In this document: positions 9,231-18,561 of the stretch, piece after piece
Position numbering within the stretch: position 1 is the stretch's first letter
Layout: the number at the start of each line of letters is the position of its first letter
NCBI RefSeq assembly: GCF_900114915.1
Contig: NZ_FOUS01000005.1
Location: 1 to 64,000 of the forward strand
Direction: 5' to 3'
Origin: Bradyrhizobium sp. Rc3b
Lineage (GTDB): Bacteria; Pseudomonadota; Alphaproteobacteria; Rhizobiales; Xanthobacteraceae
DNA: 64,000 nucleotides
Translations under genes and position numbers: made by a program
Notes under the pieces: generated by a model
Told to the model about the DNA's origin: nothing
The model's input: the letters and a program-made list of their open reading frames with translations, nothing else
Databases searched by the model: none

Positions 9231-9451
9231 TCCGGTTGGCAGTCGCGAGTTTTCTCGTGATGTACTGCTTTAGATCACCGACCTCTTTCTCGAGGGCCTC
9301 TCGCGGGATGTTTTGAGTCTTGGCCCCTTCAATGAGGCGGCCAACCAATTCGTCCACGCTTTGTGAAGCCCCCGGCGTACCATATTGCTCCGCAGGGTGA
9401 ACGCCTGTTCTCGACCCAAAAATCAATGTACTCGCGTGTCGTCGTTGGCAT
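9208..9451 (-). pseudogene. Small conserved protein broken by one extra G
   Basis: Translation from ATG 9451 gives MPTTTREYIDFWVEN and then goes wrong. Removing one of the two C at plus-strand 9404-9405 restores SVHPAEQYGTPGASQSVDEL and runs on to KLATANRIEQDRRK and the stop at 9208. The restored protein is about 81 residues, helical, and resembles small rhizobial proteins such as the DUF768 group, though I am not sure of that family. A single-base insertion is the only visible lesion, so it is a recent pseudogene or a sequencing error. Confidence 0.6.
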
Positions 9452-10377
9452 GTCAAGTTTCTGCCAGTATCGGATTGAGCTCCGCGTGGAGAGTAACCAG
9501 TGGAGAGTAGTTATATGCAGAGCTGGGGGCAAGGCGGCGGGCGCATAGCGGTGCCAGGCTTAGCTATCGGACGTTCCAGTTGTGGGCCTGTATCTCCCTC
9601 GGCTTCACCGGCTATTCACCCGTACGAAATCCTTGATGTGCAGCATCTTTGGACCGCAATGACCGTCGGCATCGCAGCGACACTGCGAACGAATACCGCT
9701 AGATTGAGCCTCTCTTCCCCGCAGCAGCGCCGCCGCAGATTTATGACTTTCCGAAGGAAGAGTTCTCATCATGCTTCACTTGGCCTGGCGGCCATTTCGG
9801 AAACATTTCCTCGGTGATCATCTCGGCGGTCACTTCTTTAGCCTGAGCTCGTCAGGAGATTGACGTCCACGCTGCCAGCCAGCAGCTCATAAGCGTCTTG
9901 CCTTCCACGGGGAGACAACTTCACTTGAAACGGCTCAGAATGTCTTCGAGTGTCGACAAGATGGTTCAGAACCGCCGGATGAGCCCGATCGAGCGAGATC
10001 GATGGATGCCCCAAATGAAGGGCGAAATCTCCAGATTAGCATTGGCCGCAACTGTTGATGAAAGCTTGAGTTCCAGTAAGCTGATGGCTTGATGCACCAG
10101 ACAAAACATGCCGGCTAAGGAGCGCGGCCGAAAAGCTCGTGCCGCTCACTAATTGAAATAGAACATCCTGCGTATGCTAAGCGGCTATACTGAACAGAAC
10201 GGTTTCGTCAAAACCAGTGAGAGAGACTGTGGAGGGAAATCGCGCCCTCCCCCCCGTGTTGCCATAATGATACAACTTAAGATTTTGTCTCGACATTGAC
10301 GCCACACGCTTGCGAAAGTCCCATTGTCCATGGCCTGATCGCATCCATTGCAAAGGAAAAATATTCAGGAGACGAAC
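9452..10377. other. Gap of about 0.9 kb with no confident gene
   Basis: A plus-strand frame at 9898-10092 (64 residues) and others are short and lack family features. The last 100 bases should carry the promoter and leader of the gene pair that follows. Confidence 0.45.
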
Positions 10378-10674
10378 ATGCCCCCGCATCCGCCGCCCTG
10401 TTTGCCCGACGAACGCCTCTGGGGAAGCCTCTGCTACCCCAAGATCGACGCCCTTCGCATTATGAAATCAGGCGACAATTTCGATTTCATACTCGGGGAT
10501 GTGCCGGGCGAATTGCTTCCCGAACTCGCCAAGTCTGCAGGTGATCAAGGCCGTCTAATCGTCAAGAAGACCGATCCGGGGTTCGAAGTCACCATCAAGG
10601 CTTTGCCGCATGGGGAAGCGACTGAACTGCTGAAGCAGCTCCAACCCGACTCCGGCGTCAAGCTGCCGGAATAA
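10378..10674 (+). CDS. Small hypothetical protein, first gene of a two-gene operon
   Basis: This 98-residue protein starts MPPHPPPCLPDERLWGSLCY at ATG 10378, preceded by AGGAGA at a spacing of 6. It has alternating charged and hydrophobic segments, no signal peptide and no recognised motif. It ends 12 bases before a lipoprotein gene, which also has its own start, so the two are very likely co-transcribed and functionally linked. Confidence 0.7.
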   Translation: MPPHPPPCLPDERLWGSLCYPKIDALRIMKSGDNFDFILGDVPGELLPELAKSAGDQGRLIVKKTDPGFEVTIKALPHGEATELLKQLQPDSGVKLPE

Positions 10675-10686
10675 GGGATCGAACAA

Positions 10687-11544
10687 ATGTCCAGTCTCTC
10701 TTTGAGGGCGACCGCGATAGCGCTCGCCCTGGCGATCCCGCTTGCCGGCTGCGGCTTCACCCCGCCCAAGCTTACCGAGGGGTGGGAAGCCCAAGACATT
10801 GGCACCGATATGGTGTTCAATATCAAACGGAACATTTTCTGTGAGACGATCAGAGCAATACGCGAGGTCAACAAGATCCCGACCAGCTTTGGCCCGGCGA
10901 TACCGGATGACTACGGCGTGCAGTTGCAAATGACGCTGACGATCGCGGAAAGCTCGGCGGTCACCCCCAACCTCACCTATAACCGCACGCTGACGGACGG
11001 AATGGAATCCGGTAATTCGATCGGGCGGAGCTGGGGTGTCGGTCTATCGGGCGAGTTGTCATCAACGGCGACGCGCACGGATACGACCTATTCCTATTGG
11101 GGCGTGTCCAAGATTGCCGGTCCTGGCAAGAACAAGAAGATGTGTGATGTCGAGGATTGGCCGATTAATCAAAATGTCAGCTCTCTCTTCGTAAGATCCG
11201 ACCTGGGTATCGAGCGTTTTCTGCGCGATCACGTGATGGCGGCGGATCTACTCTTTTCGTCGAAGCCGACGGGCGATAAGAAACCGGAAAAGGTCGACGT
11301 CTATAGCTACGATCTGAAGTTCGCGGTTGTATCCAGCGGTGGTGTTAGCCCACAATTCAAGCTCATCCCGCTATCCGGCGGCGGAACGCCGATACTCAAC
11401 GTGAACCGGACGCGTACGCACGAGCTCCTTCTGACCTTTGGCCCGACGGGGCCCAACGGTTTCACACCGTCGGACATCTCGTTCAGTCAGCACCTGACGA
11501 ACCAGCTCAACTCTTCGCTCGGCCGTAGGCGGCTCGTGCCGTAG
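10687..11544 (+). CDS. Predicted lipoprotein of unknown function
   Basis: The 285-residue product has a lipoprotein signal: a hydrophobic stretch ATAIALALAIPLAGC with lipobox LAGC, placing the acylated Cys at residue 22. The mature part is about 260 residues, mixed polar, with GLSGELSSTATRTDTTYSYW in the middle, suggestive of beta strands. It probably sits in the outer-membrane inner leaflet or the periplasm. It follows the small gene 10378-10674 by 12 bases. No family recognised; the two could form a small periplasmic unit. Confidence 0.75.
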   Translation: MSSLSLRATAIALALAIPLAGCGFTPPKLTEGWEAQDIGTDMVFNIKRNIFCETIRAIREVNKIPTSFGPAIPDDYGVQLQMTLTIAESSAVTPNLTYNRTLTDGMESGNSIGRSWGVGLSGELSSTATRTDTTYSYWGVSKIAGPGKNKKMCDVEDWPINQNVSSLFVRSDLGIERFLRDHVMAADLLFSSKPTGDKKPEKVDVYSYDLKFAVVSSGGVSPQFKLIPLSGGGTPILNVNRTRTHELLLTFGPTGPNGFTPSDISFSQHLTNQLNSSLGRRRLVP

Positions 11545-11600
11545 AGAGCGCGGAGCATCGTAAATCGGGGTACTAGACGTCCGCCTCGAGCAGGCCTTGC

Positions 11601-12000
11601 TCATTCGGCAGCCTCAGCAGGAGAGCTTTTAAGCTCCGCAAATTTCGCCACCATCGTCGGATCACCCCGGGTCAACTTCTTGATTGTCACATCCTGCGCT
11701 TTGTCATTTGCAAGGCGCAGATTGCAATCGGCCCCGATTAATGCGTCCTTGGTCTTCTGCAGGTGATCGATGGATTTGTCGATCTCGGCAATCGCCGTCT
11801 GGTAGTGCCTGGATGGCAGGTCATAGTTCTTCGAGAATGCGGCCTTGAAGGTTTCAAGCAGGTTCTCTAACTGGGTGATGTCGATATTCTGCGCTTTCAC
11901 GAGCGCCAGCTCGGTCTTTTACTTAAGGGAATTGATGGCCGCATTCCGCAAGAGCGTAATGATCGGGAGGAAGAACTGCGGCCGGATAACATACATTTTC
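11601..12000 (-). pseudogene. C-terminal remnant of a DUF2130-family protein
   Basis: The minus strand reads KMYVIRPQFFLPIITLLRNA, then SLK, an in-frame TAA, then [20 protein letters not shown] and on to [17 protein letters not shown] before the stop at 11601. These blocks are the conserved C-terminal part of DUF2130 (COG4487) coiled-coil proteins of unknown function. In the intact family the position of the TAA is normally a tyrosine codon. Sequence upstream of about 12000 is unrelated, so most of the protein is gone. The 99 residues after the stop form an open frame from an internal ATG at 11900 but are unlikely to be functional. Confidence 0.7.
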
Positions 12001-12356
12001 GCGCAACTAACAAATAGAACACATGTGAGTAACATTTGAATGACTGCATCGAAGCTAGTCTCGACACTCGGTCAGTTCGCAATTGGACTTCCGAACTGGC
12101 CGCGGACGGCATGCACACTGCGATTCGAAGAGCAGTTGACTAATCGGCTACGACCGCGTGGCGCGTTGGGCTCGACATCGCGCGAGAATCGGCTTGGCCG
12201 CGAAGGTGGCCCACGAAAGCATTGTTGCTCGTACGTCTCTTTGTTTATTGATTGAGCATCAAACGAATGAACTAATTAACGCGCTCGGCGTCTCGCATGT
12301 TCTCGAAGGCGACCTCTGAACTTTTGCAGCGTTCTCCGGCCTTTAAAGCAGGCGTG
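12001..12356. other. Gap with no gene
   Basis: No coding character is seen. The breakpoint that removed the DUF2130 N-terminal part lies at its left edge. Confidence 0.45.
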
Positions 12357-12950
12357 CTACAGCCAAATGCTCCGCAACCCGCGAACGGCAAGCGCCAGGA
12401 TGGCCAATTCCAATCCGGCGATAAGCCAGGGCTCAATAAAGGGGAAGTAGCTTACCGTGTTCGTATGTGAATCCTCCGCCGAACGCAGTGGCCCTGTTGT
12501 ACCAGAAGTGATCCAACCCCTTTATGGAGGCGTCGCCCTTCCGCGCTGTCCCATCAATGAATTTCAGAAAGAAGTGCACTTGCGCCGCAAGCGGAATCCC
12601 GAGCAGGGCGAGCGCCGTCGCAACCTGAGTCCGCCGTCCCGCTTGTGTTGCCGGGTCTATTCCAAATCCGCCGATCCTCGGTATCCGAAACGCTGGCCGC
12701 TCGTACCCATGGTGGCGCGCAAATGCGGCCGTTAGGGATAGAAGTAACAGCAATGGCGGACCCAGCAGCAGCATGCCGTAGATGGCCGCGGCATGCGTTA
12801 TCCGACGGTCGCTGCCGATCTCGGTGGTGAAATCAACAATACTCGGAAGCTCGATCCGCCATTGCTGCGAATAGGACTAGAAGTTGATCGACAGATAGGC
12901 AACGCCGGCCCGAGTATGAGCCAAAGTTTTGCGAGTCCCTGATCAGTCAT
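12357..12950 (-). pseudogene. Decayed membrane protein gene
   Basis: Starting at ATG 12950 the minus strand reads MTDQGLAKLWLILG. A one-base shift gives AGVAYLSINF, a TAG, then SYSQQWRIELPSIVDFTTEI, MLLLGPPLLLLLSLTAAFAR and ALALLGIPLAAQVHFFLKFI. A second shift near 12480 gives VSYFPFIEPWLIAGLELAIL and a stop at 12357. Joined, this is one protein of about 195 residues with four likely membrane helices. Two frameshifts and one nonsense codon make it a clear pseudogene. The family is not recognised. Confidence 0.6.
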
Positions 12951-12985
12951 GCGCGTATTCCAGGATGTTGCTTCGAATGCTGCAC

Positions 12986-15244
12986 TTACCGCCACAAGCC
13001 TGCCTTTTTGCCTGCGTCGCCTACCCCCCGGACAACCGTATCGACGGCCTTCTTTCCTTCTCGGACTGTATTGCCAACGGCTTTGGCACCTTCCGTGATC
13101 GCGTTGCGCGGCGCGTCCATCGCGGCGCGGGCGGGATCGTCCAGCACTTTGTTCACCTCCTTGTCGACACTTGCGAAGGTTTTCGTGACGGGGCTGTTTT
13201 CTCCAAAGATCTTGGCGCTGGCATTGGCGATTTCGCGAGTCAATGCGCGAGCTGCGTCATCGTGCGGAGAAAAGGCATTCAGGGCATCAGCAATTTTCTG
13301 CCCCGCCTTGACTGCTTCATTGTTATCACCGGGACCTTTTACTAGATCGTTCCACGCGTTTCGCAGGAACTTTACTACTTCATTGTTTGGTCCGATAGCG
13401 ATATCGCCGAGCAAGACTTCGAGGTTTCCCTTCGCATTGCATCCTGTGTCTTCGTCCTGCACGGCCTCAGAAACCTTCCGCCATTCATCGAGGAGCGTTC
13501 GCGTTTCTTTCGCCACGTCTTCTTTTGCCGCTTTCACCGCGGCGCTTTCGCCCTGCGGTGCGGCGCGATCTACGCGCACTTTCGCGCCGGCGTGAAGTCG
13601 AGCATCCTCCATCTCGCCATCGACCTCGGTCAGATGGAATATCCCCCCGCCCCAGGCGGGCCGCACCCGCCATGGTCCCTTCTCCCCGTCGGGGTCGCGT
13701 GGCGCTATCTCCACAAATTGAGGGCGTGTGTCGACCAGTAGCGGAGGCGGAAGCGGCTCTCGTCCGAGCGGTATAGCCATCCTCGCGCCGATCTTCGGCA
13801 CGGAGGTCCAGCCGAAGTCCGCTTTCAGTCTGCCGTCGCTCGTAACCTCGGCCGTGATCGTGCCGCATTCCGGGGTCGCTTCGACAATAACGAAACGGGC
13901 GTTCTGGCTATCGAGAGCGCGAACCTTCACGTTAATGATGACAGTGTTGTTGCTGCTGCCTTCGATCCCTATATCTGTTCCCGCTCCGCCACCAATAAGC
14001 GGATCGACGTGGACATGAACCGGAGCCGATGCCTTAAGCTGTCCAGACAACGCCAGCACCAACGCGTTCTTGCTCCAGCGCACATCTTGAACACTCATCT
14101 CAAGTGTCGCCTTCCCGCGAGGAGGCTTCGCAAGTTCGGCGTAAGCCCCTCCTTCACCTAGTATTTTGTCCCGCCATTTGATGTCGGCGAGGCGGCCAGC
14201 GGCCCCTATGACCTCAATGGTGATGGTGCGCTTCTCGCTCGGGAGAGAGCCAATCCGACGAGCCATGTCACTGAATGCCGCGCCGCTCAAGAACAGCTCC
14301 AAGTCCTTCGCAGGAGGCTGAGGGAGCATCGCCGAAACTTTGGCTTCCAACGCAGCAACGGCCGCCGACAGGGCGCCAGGGTCGGGCGCGGGCGGTGGAT
14401 TGGTCTCGATCTGCCCCTTCTCTGTTCGCCGCGCGAGTATCCAAATTCCGGCGGGCGTCACCAAAGGGGGCCAGGCGCTGAATTTCTGCTCGATCGTACT
14501 CGGTGGGAGCGTCGTGCGATACGTCAGAGTCGCCCCGCTATCGTTCACCTTTTCAGTTTTAGTTTCGTCAATTCCAAGAGATAACGCGGTGTGATCTGTG
14601 AAAGGTATGCGGAATTCAAACAATGACGTATCGGCGAGCAGCCTCAGGGCATCCGCGCCCAATGATGCCCAGAATCGCTTCGCGGCAAAGGAAAAGAATC
14701 CGATTTCGGCGGACGGACGGATGCTGAGCGGCTCCAACCGCATGCGAAGGTACGCAGGATCGTCATCATCGCCTGGCTTGATTCCTACGGCAAGGACAAG
14801 TGCCTCGCCATCGAGACTCAGAGAAATCGCACCGTCTTTGGTTGCAGCGCGTAACGATAATCGCGCGCTCATTTGCCCTATTCCGGGAACAAGCTCCACC
14901 CGCTGCAGCGTAACCGATGACCCTGCGAGGGAACTTCCCTCCCTATTGTAAATGAGTTGACTTCCCTCAAGAAGCTTCAGCGAGTCGGAAATCACATGCG
15001 CGCTCAAAAAAGCAGCGGCATCGTGCGCGCGCGGAATCTCTCCCGCTTGAAGCGTAAGATCGGCGAGCGATAGCGCTGACCACCGCGAAGATAGCCTTTC
15101 CTTGAGCACGATTTCGCCCGGTGGCGTGAGCCATTTTTGCTTGAACTCCTGCCACGAAAACGCGGCCGCGGACTGGAAAGAAAGGAGGATCATCGAGGAC
15201 CCGACCGTCGCCAGTCCTACCTTATGCAAAAATTTTCTCTTCAT
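12986..15244 (-). CDS. Large exported protein of unknown function
   Basis: The 752-residue product begins MKRKFLHKVGLATVGSSMIL with a signal peptide ending near AAAFS. Residues about 30-300 look beta-rich. A region near 430-450 carries DPLIGGGAGTDIGIEGSSNN. The last 200 residues are helical and charged, with repeated short amphipathic blocks (NAITEGAKAVGNTVREGKKA), and resemble a coiled or filamentous tail. The frame is long and uninterrupted, unlike its neighbours, which argues that it is still used. No family recognised; an envelope or surface role is an inference from the signal peptide only. Confidence 0.7.
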   Translation of the reverse strand: MKRKFLHKVGLATVGSSMILLSFQSAAAFSWQEFKQKWLTPPGEIVLKERLSSRWSALSLADLTLQAGEIPRAHDAAAFLSAHVISDSLKLLEGSQLIYNREGSSLAGSSVTLQRVELVPGIGQMSARLSLRAATKDGAISLSLDGEALVLAVGIKPGDDDDPAYLRMRLEPLSIRPSAEIGFFSFAAKRFWASLGADALRLLADTSLFEFRIPFTDHTALSLGIDETKTEKVNDSGATLTYRTTLPPSTIEQKFSAWPPLVTPAGIWILARRTEKGQIETNPPPAPDPGALSAAVAALEAKVSAMLPQPPAKDLELFLSGAAFSDMARRIGSLPSEKRTITIEVIGAAGRLADIKWRDKILGEGGAYAELAKPPRGKATLEMSVQDVRWSKNALVLALSGQLKASAPVHVHVDPLIGGGAGTDIGIEGSSNNTVIINVKVRALDSQNARFVIVEATPECGTITAEVTSDGRLKADFGWTSVPKIGARMAIPLGREPLPPPLLVDTRPQFVEIAPRDPDGEKGPWRVRPAWGGGIFHLTEVDGEMEDARLHAGAKVRVDRAAPQGESAAVKAAKEDVAKETRTLLDEWRKVSEAVQDEDTGCNAKGNLEVLLGDIAIGPNNEVVKFLRNAWNDLVKGPGDNNEAVKAGQKIADALNAFSPHDDAARALTREIANASAKIFGENSPVTKTFASVDKEVNKVLDDPARAAMDAPRNAITEGAKAVGNTVREGKKAVDTVVRGVGDAGKKAGLWR

Positions 15245-15440
15245 TGGCGTGATCCCAAGTTTTTGAAGGGCGACACGACGACAGGCGAGCGCCGTCCCTA
15301 CCTCAATGAAGCTGGCTCAAGTAAAACGGACAAATGATCCTCACCGAAAGCTGTACTCTCTTCGCCATGTTACAACCAGCGCCATCGAATGAACTTTGCG
15401 ACATGCCGCTACTAAAGCAATTGCGGTGCAAGCAATCAGG

Positions 15441-17405
15441 TCATCGCACCCCTGCGCCGCCATCTGGCGACATGTAGCTAAACACCGACACGCTATTCGC
15501 GGGCACGATTATATCTGCATGCGCGGGCAATCCGTGCATACCGCCCTGCCGTGCGACAAGGCTGCCACCATTACCCGCGGTAGCCGGATTGACCCAGTTG
15601 TCGTACACATCTGAGTTGAAGCACTCGATCCAACGGCCTGGCCGGGGAAAACCGAGCGCATATCCGTAGTGGGTGACCTCGCTTAGAGAGACGACGACGA
15701 CGACGTCCCTGCCCGAGCCCTCGATCCAACGATGGAAAGCGAGGACGCGGGTGGGATCCCAAGAGTGGTAGACGTTAACTCGGCCGCGACGTAGCGCATC
15801 GAGATTGCGGCGAAGCGCGATCAGTTCGCGCATAAAGCGCAGGTAATCAGACATTGCCCGGTCGACGCTTAGCCCCTTCCACCAGATTAGGAGGTCGGTG
15901 CCGCCCGCTGAGTCATCCCAGTATTTGTCCTCCAGAAACTCCTGCCCCATGAAAAGCATAGGGACGCCCGGACCGGTGATCAGCAGCCCTGCGGCAACCC
16001 GAGCTCGGCTACGCGCATACCACGATCGCGGATTGCTAGGGTCGGCTGCGGCCGCAACGCGCGGTCTTTTGTCTGACTCCGCGTGCGAGGCGAGCAGAAG
16101 ATCATGGTTCTCGAGCATGGCGACAGCCCGCCATGGATAGTCGAAGCCTGGAGCAGAACCCAGCACGGATGCGACTTCCGACCAAGAGAACGGCGCGTCC
16201 CGGCCTCCGGTAGCCTGAGCGAGCACACCCCGAACCGCATCGCGCATCCGGTCGTCCCAGACCAGATCGAAACCCCCTCCACCAGCGCTTGGCGGCTTGA
16301 CCGCAAACCCTTTGCTCGCATTCCAGAATTCCGCGATCTGTACGGCGGAGGGTGCGGCAAACCGCAGCGTTTGCGTCAACGCCTGGCAGAAGTACCAGCC
16401 CCCGAACCTATCAATGACACTCACCTCGTCGTAGCGAAACCCATCCACATGGAATTCGTCGAGGAAGAACTTGGCATTGTCGATCAGGAACTGCCTGACC
16501 CCGGCGTTCCAATAGGCAAACACCAGTCCACCAGCCCAGCCTTGATCGGTAAAATAGAGACTGTCATTGTTGTTGCCGTAGGGCAGCCGGTCGATGAAAA
16601 ACAGGCTCTCATCACCAAAGTCACCGCCAGCATGGTTGTAAACGACGTCGAAGAGCACGGCGATGCCGTAGACGTGGAGGATATCAACTACCGCGCGGAG
16701 CTGGTTGGCTACGCCTTGGAGGTTCTCTCGCTTGAGATGCGACTTGCCGCGCAGTGACAAAAGGCGATTGGCCGTCGCCCAGTAGCGATCCAGCTCGTTG
16801 TCGTCGATCCCGTAGGAGAACTCTGGCGAGAAATAGTCAACGCCGTTGTAGCCTTGGCTGAAGCGGGTCAAGAACTCCACGATGGGCAGTGGCTGCACGG
16901 CGGTGACGCCAAGCTCGACCAAGTATTCAACCCTGTCGAGCACATCGAGAAAACGGCCCCTTCGTCCGAGGCGCGCATCGTTGCCCTGGCCGTCAACCGC
17001 GTAGTAAGAGCCGATATGGAACTGGTAGATGATCAGATCTTCGAAGGCTGGCGGCTTGAATTCGGAATCGTGCCACGGATAGCTCTTCGGATCGCGAATT
17101 ACACAATTCCATACGGTCCCTTCGAGCTCGCGGGCATACGGGTCACGCTTGAAGCCCGTGGAGCCTGGTCCGCTTACCCAATATTTGTAGTATTGGCCCT
17201 CGCGCGCGCCAGAGAAAAAACCCGTCCAATGACCGTTCGCACGTTTCACCAATAGCGAAGCTTCGGACTGTTGCCATTGGTTGAAATCTCCTAGCACATG
17301 GACTGCATTCGCCCTCGGTGCCCAAACACGGAAAACGCAGCCGCCACCGATCAGAGTAGAACCCATAGCGGTGTCCCGGGTGACATGGGTTTGGCTGGCA
17401 GGCAT
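15441..17405 (-). CDS. GH13 alpha-glucan-active enzyme with N-terminal CBM48 (branching/debranching-like)
   Basis: The 654-residue protein has a CBM48-like N-terminal module (FRVWAPRANAVHVLGDFNQW) and a GH13 barrel. The GH13 motifs are all present: DVVYNHAG (region I), DGFRYDEVS with nucleophile D326, AEFWN with acid/base E359, and ENHD (H433, D434). It therefore should cleave or transfer alpha-1,4 or alpha-1,6 glucan chains. The layout is closest to branching enzymes or maltooligosyl trehalohydrolases, but specificity is not settled. There is no signal peptide, so it is cytoplasmic. It is transcribed away from the dehydrogenase/cupin operon at 17509, with a 103-base shared promoter region, suggesting joint regulation. 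AGGA lies 12 bases before the ATG. Confidence 0.85.
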   Translation of the reverse strand: MPASQTHVTRDTAMGSTLIGGGCVFRVWAPRANAVHVLGDFNQWQQSEASLLVKRANGHWTGFFSGAREGQYYKYWVSGPGSTGFKRDPYARELEGTVWNCVIRDPKSYPWHDSEFKPPAFEDLIIYQFHIGSYYAVDGQGNDARLGRRGRFLDVLDRVEYLVELGVTAVQPLPIVEFLTRFSQGYNGVDYFSPEFSYGIDDNELDRYWATANRLLSLRGKSHLKRENLQGVANQLRAVVDILHVYGIAVLFDVVYNHAGGDFGDESLFFIDRLPYGNNNDSLYFTDQGWAGGLVFAYWNAGVRQFLIDNAKFFLDEFHVDGFRYDEVSVIDRFGGWYFCQALTQTLRFAAPSAVQIAEFWNASKGFAVKPPSAGGGGFDLVWDDRMRDAVRGVLAQATGGRDAPFSWSEVASVLGSAPGFDYPWRAVAMLENHDLLLASHAESDKRPRVAAAADPSNPRSWYARSRARVAAGLLITGPGVPMLFMGQEFLEDKYWDDSAGGTDLLIWWKGLSVDRAMSDYLRFMRELIALRRNLDALRRGRVNVYHSWDPTRVLAFHRWIEGSGRDVVVVVSLSEVTHYGYALGFPRPGRWIECFNSDVYDNWVNPATAGNGGSLVARQGGMHGLPAHADIIVPANSVSVFSYMSPDGGAGVR

Positions 17406-17508
17406 CTACGAATGTTCCTGCTGGGCTGTGCTCGGCAAGTTTCGCACAATTTTGCTACCTAGACGAGAGCGAAATGATGTGGAATTATCCTCACCAAAGT
17501 GAGGGTGC

Positions 17509-18561
17509 ATGTTCGCAGCCGTGGTCCAGAAGGAGCCCGACTACGTCCTCAGCCACTGCGCTAAGTACTTAGCGCGTGACAATGCTGACGAGCGGCATAG
17601 CTTCTTTGGCTCGGATGCCGGCCAAGCGCGTGCCCGAATTAGCGAGCCATGGCGATTTCCAATTGTTGATGCCGACGACAGCGGCGCTACGGACGCCTCT
17701 GAGTGGAATCACGTTACCTTCATCTATCGCGCTCCTGATGATCGGCCGGATATATCTGTCCAATTGCTGACGCCGTGCCTGGGACTGCACGCGCCAGCCG
17801 CGCTGAATCCCGTCGATGACAGCCTGTACCTTGCGCTGACCTTGCGCATTCCCAAGGGACGGCGGCATCGTTATCGGTTCATCGTCAACGGTCATGCGCA
17901 ACTTGATCCGATTAATCCCCAAACCATGACGACGCCTCAGTACGAGATTTGGTCGAGCTTCTGGACGTGGACATACAACGAGCCCATCAATCTTGAGCGT
18001 TGGGAAATGGCACTCGTCCGGCGCATGACGAATGCCTTGTTACCTTTCCAAGGTCGCGAAACTCGCAACCTTATCGAGCGAGGCCTGAATGACGGCAACG
18101 TAACGCACTTCTTCCGGATGGATATTCCGGCGGGTGTCGCGAACTATATCGACAACATCCTGGCACGCGAAGAGCGCCACCATCTGCATTCTTACCGGCT
18201 CTGCTTACCGATGATCGACCGGGTACTGCGCAAACGGCACCCAAGCGTCGAGCCCGTCAACGTCAGCGATCCTGACTATAAGGCCCTATTCGACGATATG
18301 AAAAATAGGTCGCCGAAGTTGATCGAGGACGGATGGGACCCCGCGACCTACGACAGCCCAGGCTATTTCCTTTATGTCCTCCGGCGGCACACTTGGACCG
18401 GTGCGTTCTCTCATCCGAAATACGGCGGCAACCCGGGCGGGCTTGGCTGGGCCTTTCTCGGCGAAACCTTCCGCACTACCGCTGATCCTACAAAGACCGC
18501 ATTCGATTGGACGCGCGCCGTCGAGGCGCCGCTTGGAAAGAGCACCGAATATCGAGGTTAG
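17509..18561 (+). CDS. GMC dehydrogenase small-subunit-like protein with N-terminal sugar-binding-like domain
   Basis: The C-terminal half of this 350-residue protein matches the gluconate 2-dehydrogenase subunit 3 family, with the signature HPKYGGNPGGLGWAFLG near residues 303-319. The N-terminal part (about 60-150) has an immunoglobulin-like pattern with HRYRFIVNGHAQLDPINPQT, like the E-set/CBM48 modules of glucan enzymes. That combination is unusual. Family members bind the FAD-carrying large subunit and are usually Tat-exported; no signal is seen here. GAGGG precedes the ATG. It abuts the GMC gene, whose GTG follows its stop directly, so the two are translationally coupled. Confidence 0.75.
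   Translation: MFAAVVQKEPDYVLSHCAKYLARDNADERHSFFGSDAGQARARISEPWRFPIVDADDSGATDASEWNHVTFIYRAPDDRPDISVQLLTPCLGLHAPAALNPVDDSLYLALTLRIPKGRRHRYRFIVNGHAQLDPINPQTMTTPQYEIWSSFWTWTYNEPINLERWEMALVRRMTNALLPFQGRETRNLIERGLNDGNVTHFFRMDIPAGVANYIDNILAREERHHLHSYRLCLPMIDRVLRKRHPSVEPVNVSDPDYKALFDDMKNRSPKLIEDGWDPATYDSPGYFLYVLRRHTWTGAFSHPKYGGNPGGLGWAFLGETFRTTADPTKTAFDWTRAVEAPLGKSTEYRG

Noticed and set aside
9898..10092. 64-residue plus-strand frame
   Set aside because: No ribosome site or family feature; composition not convincing.
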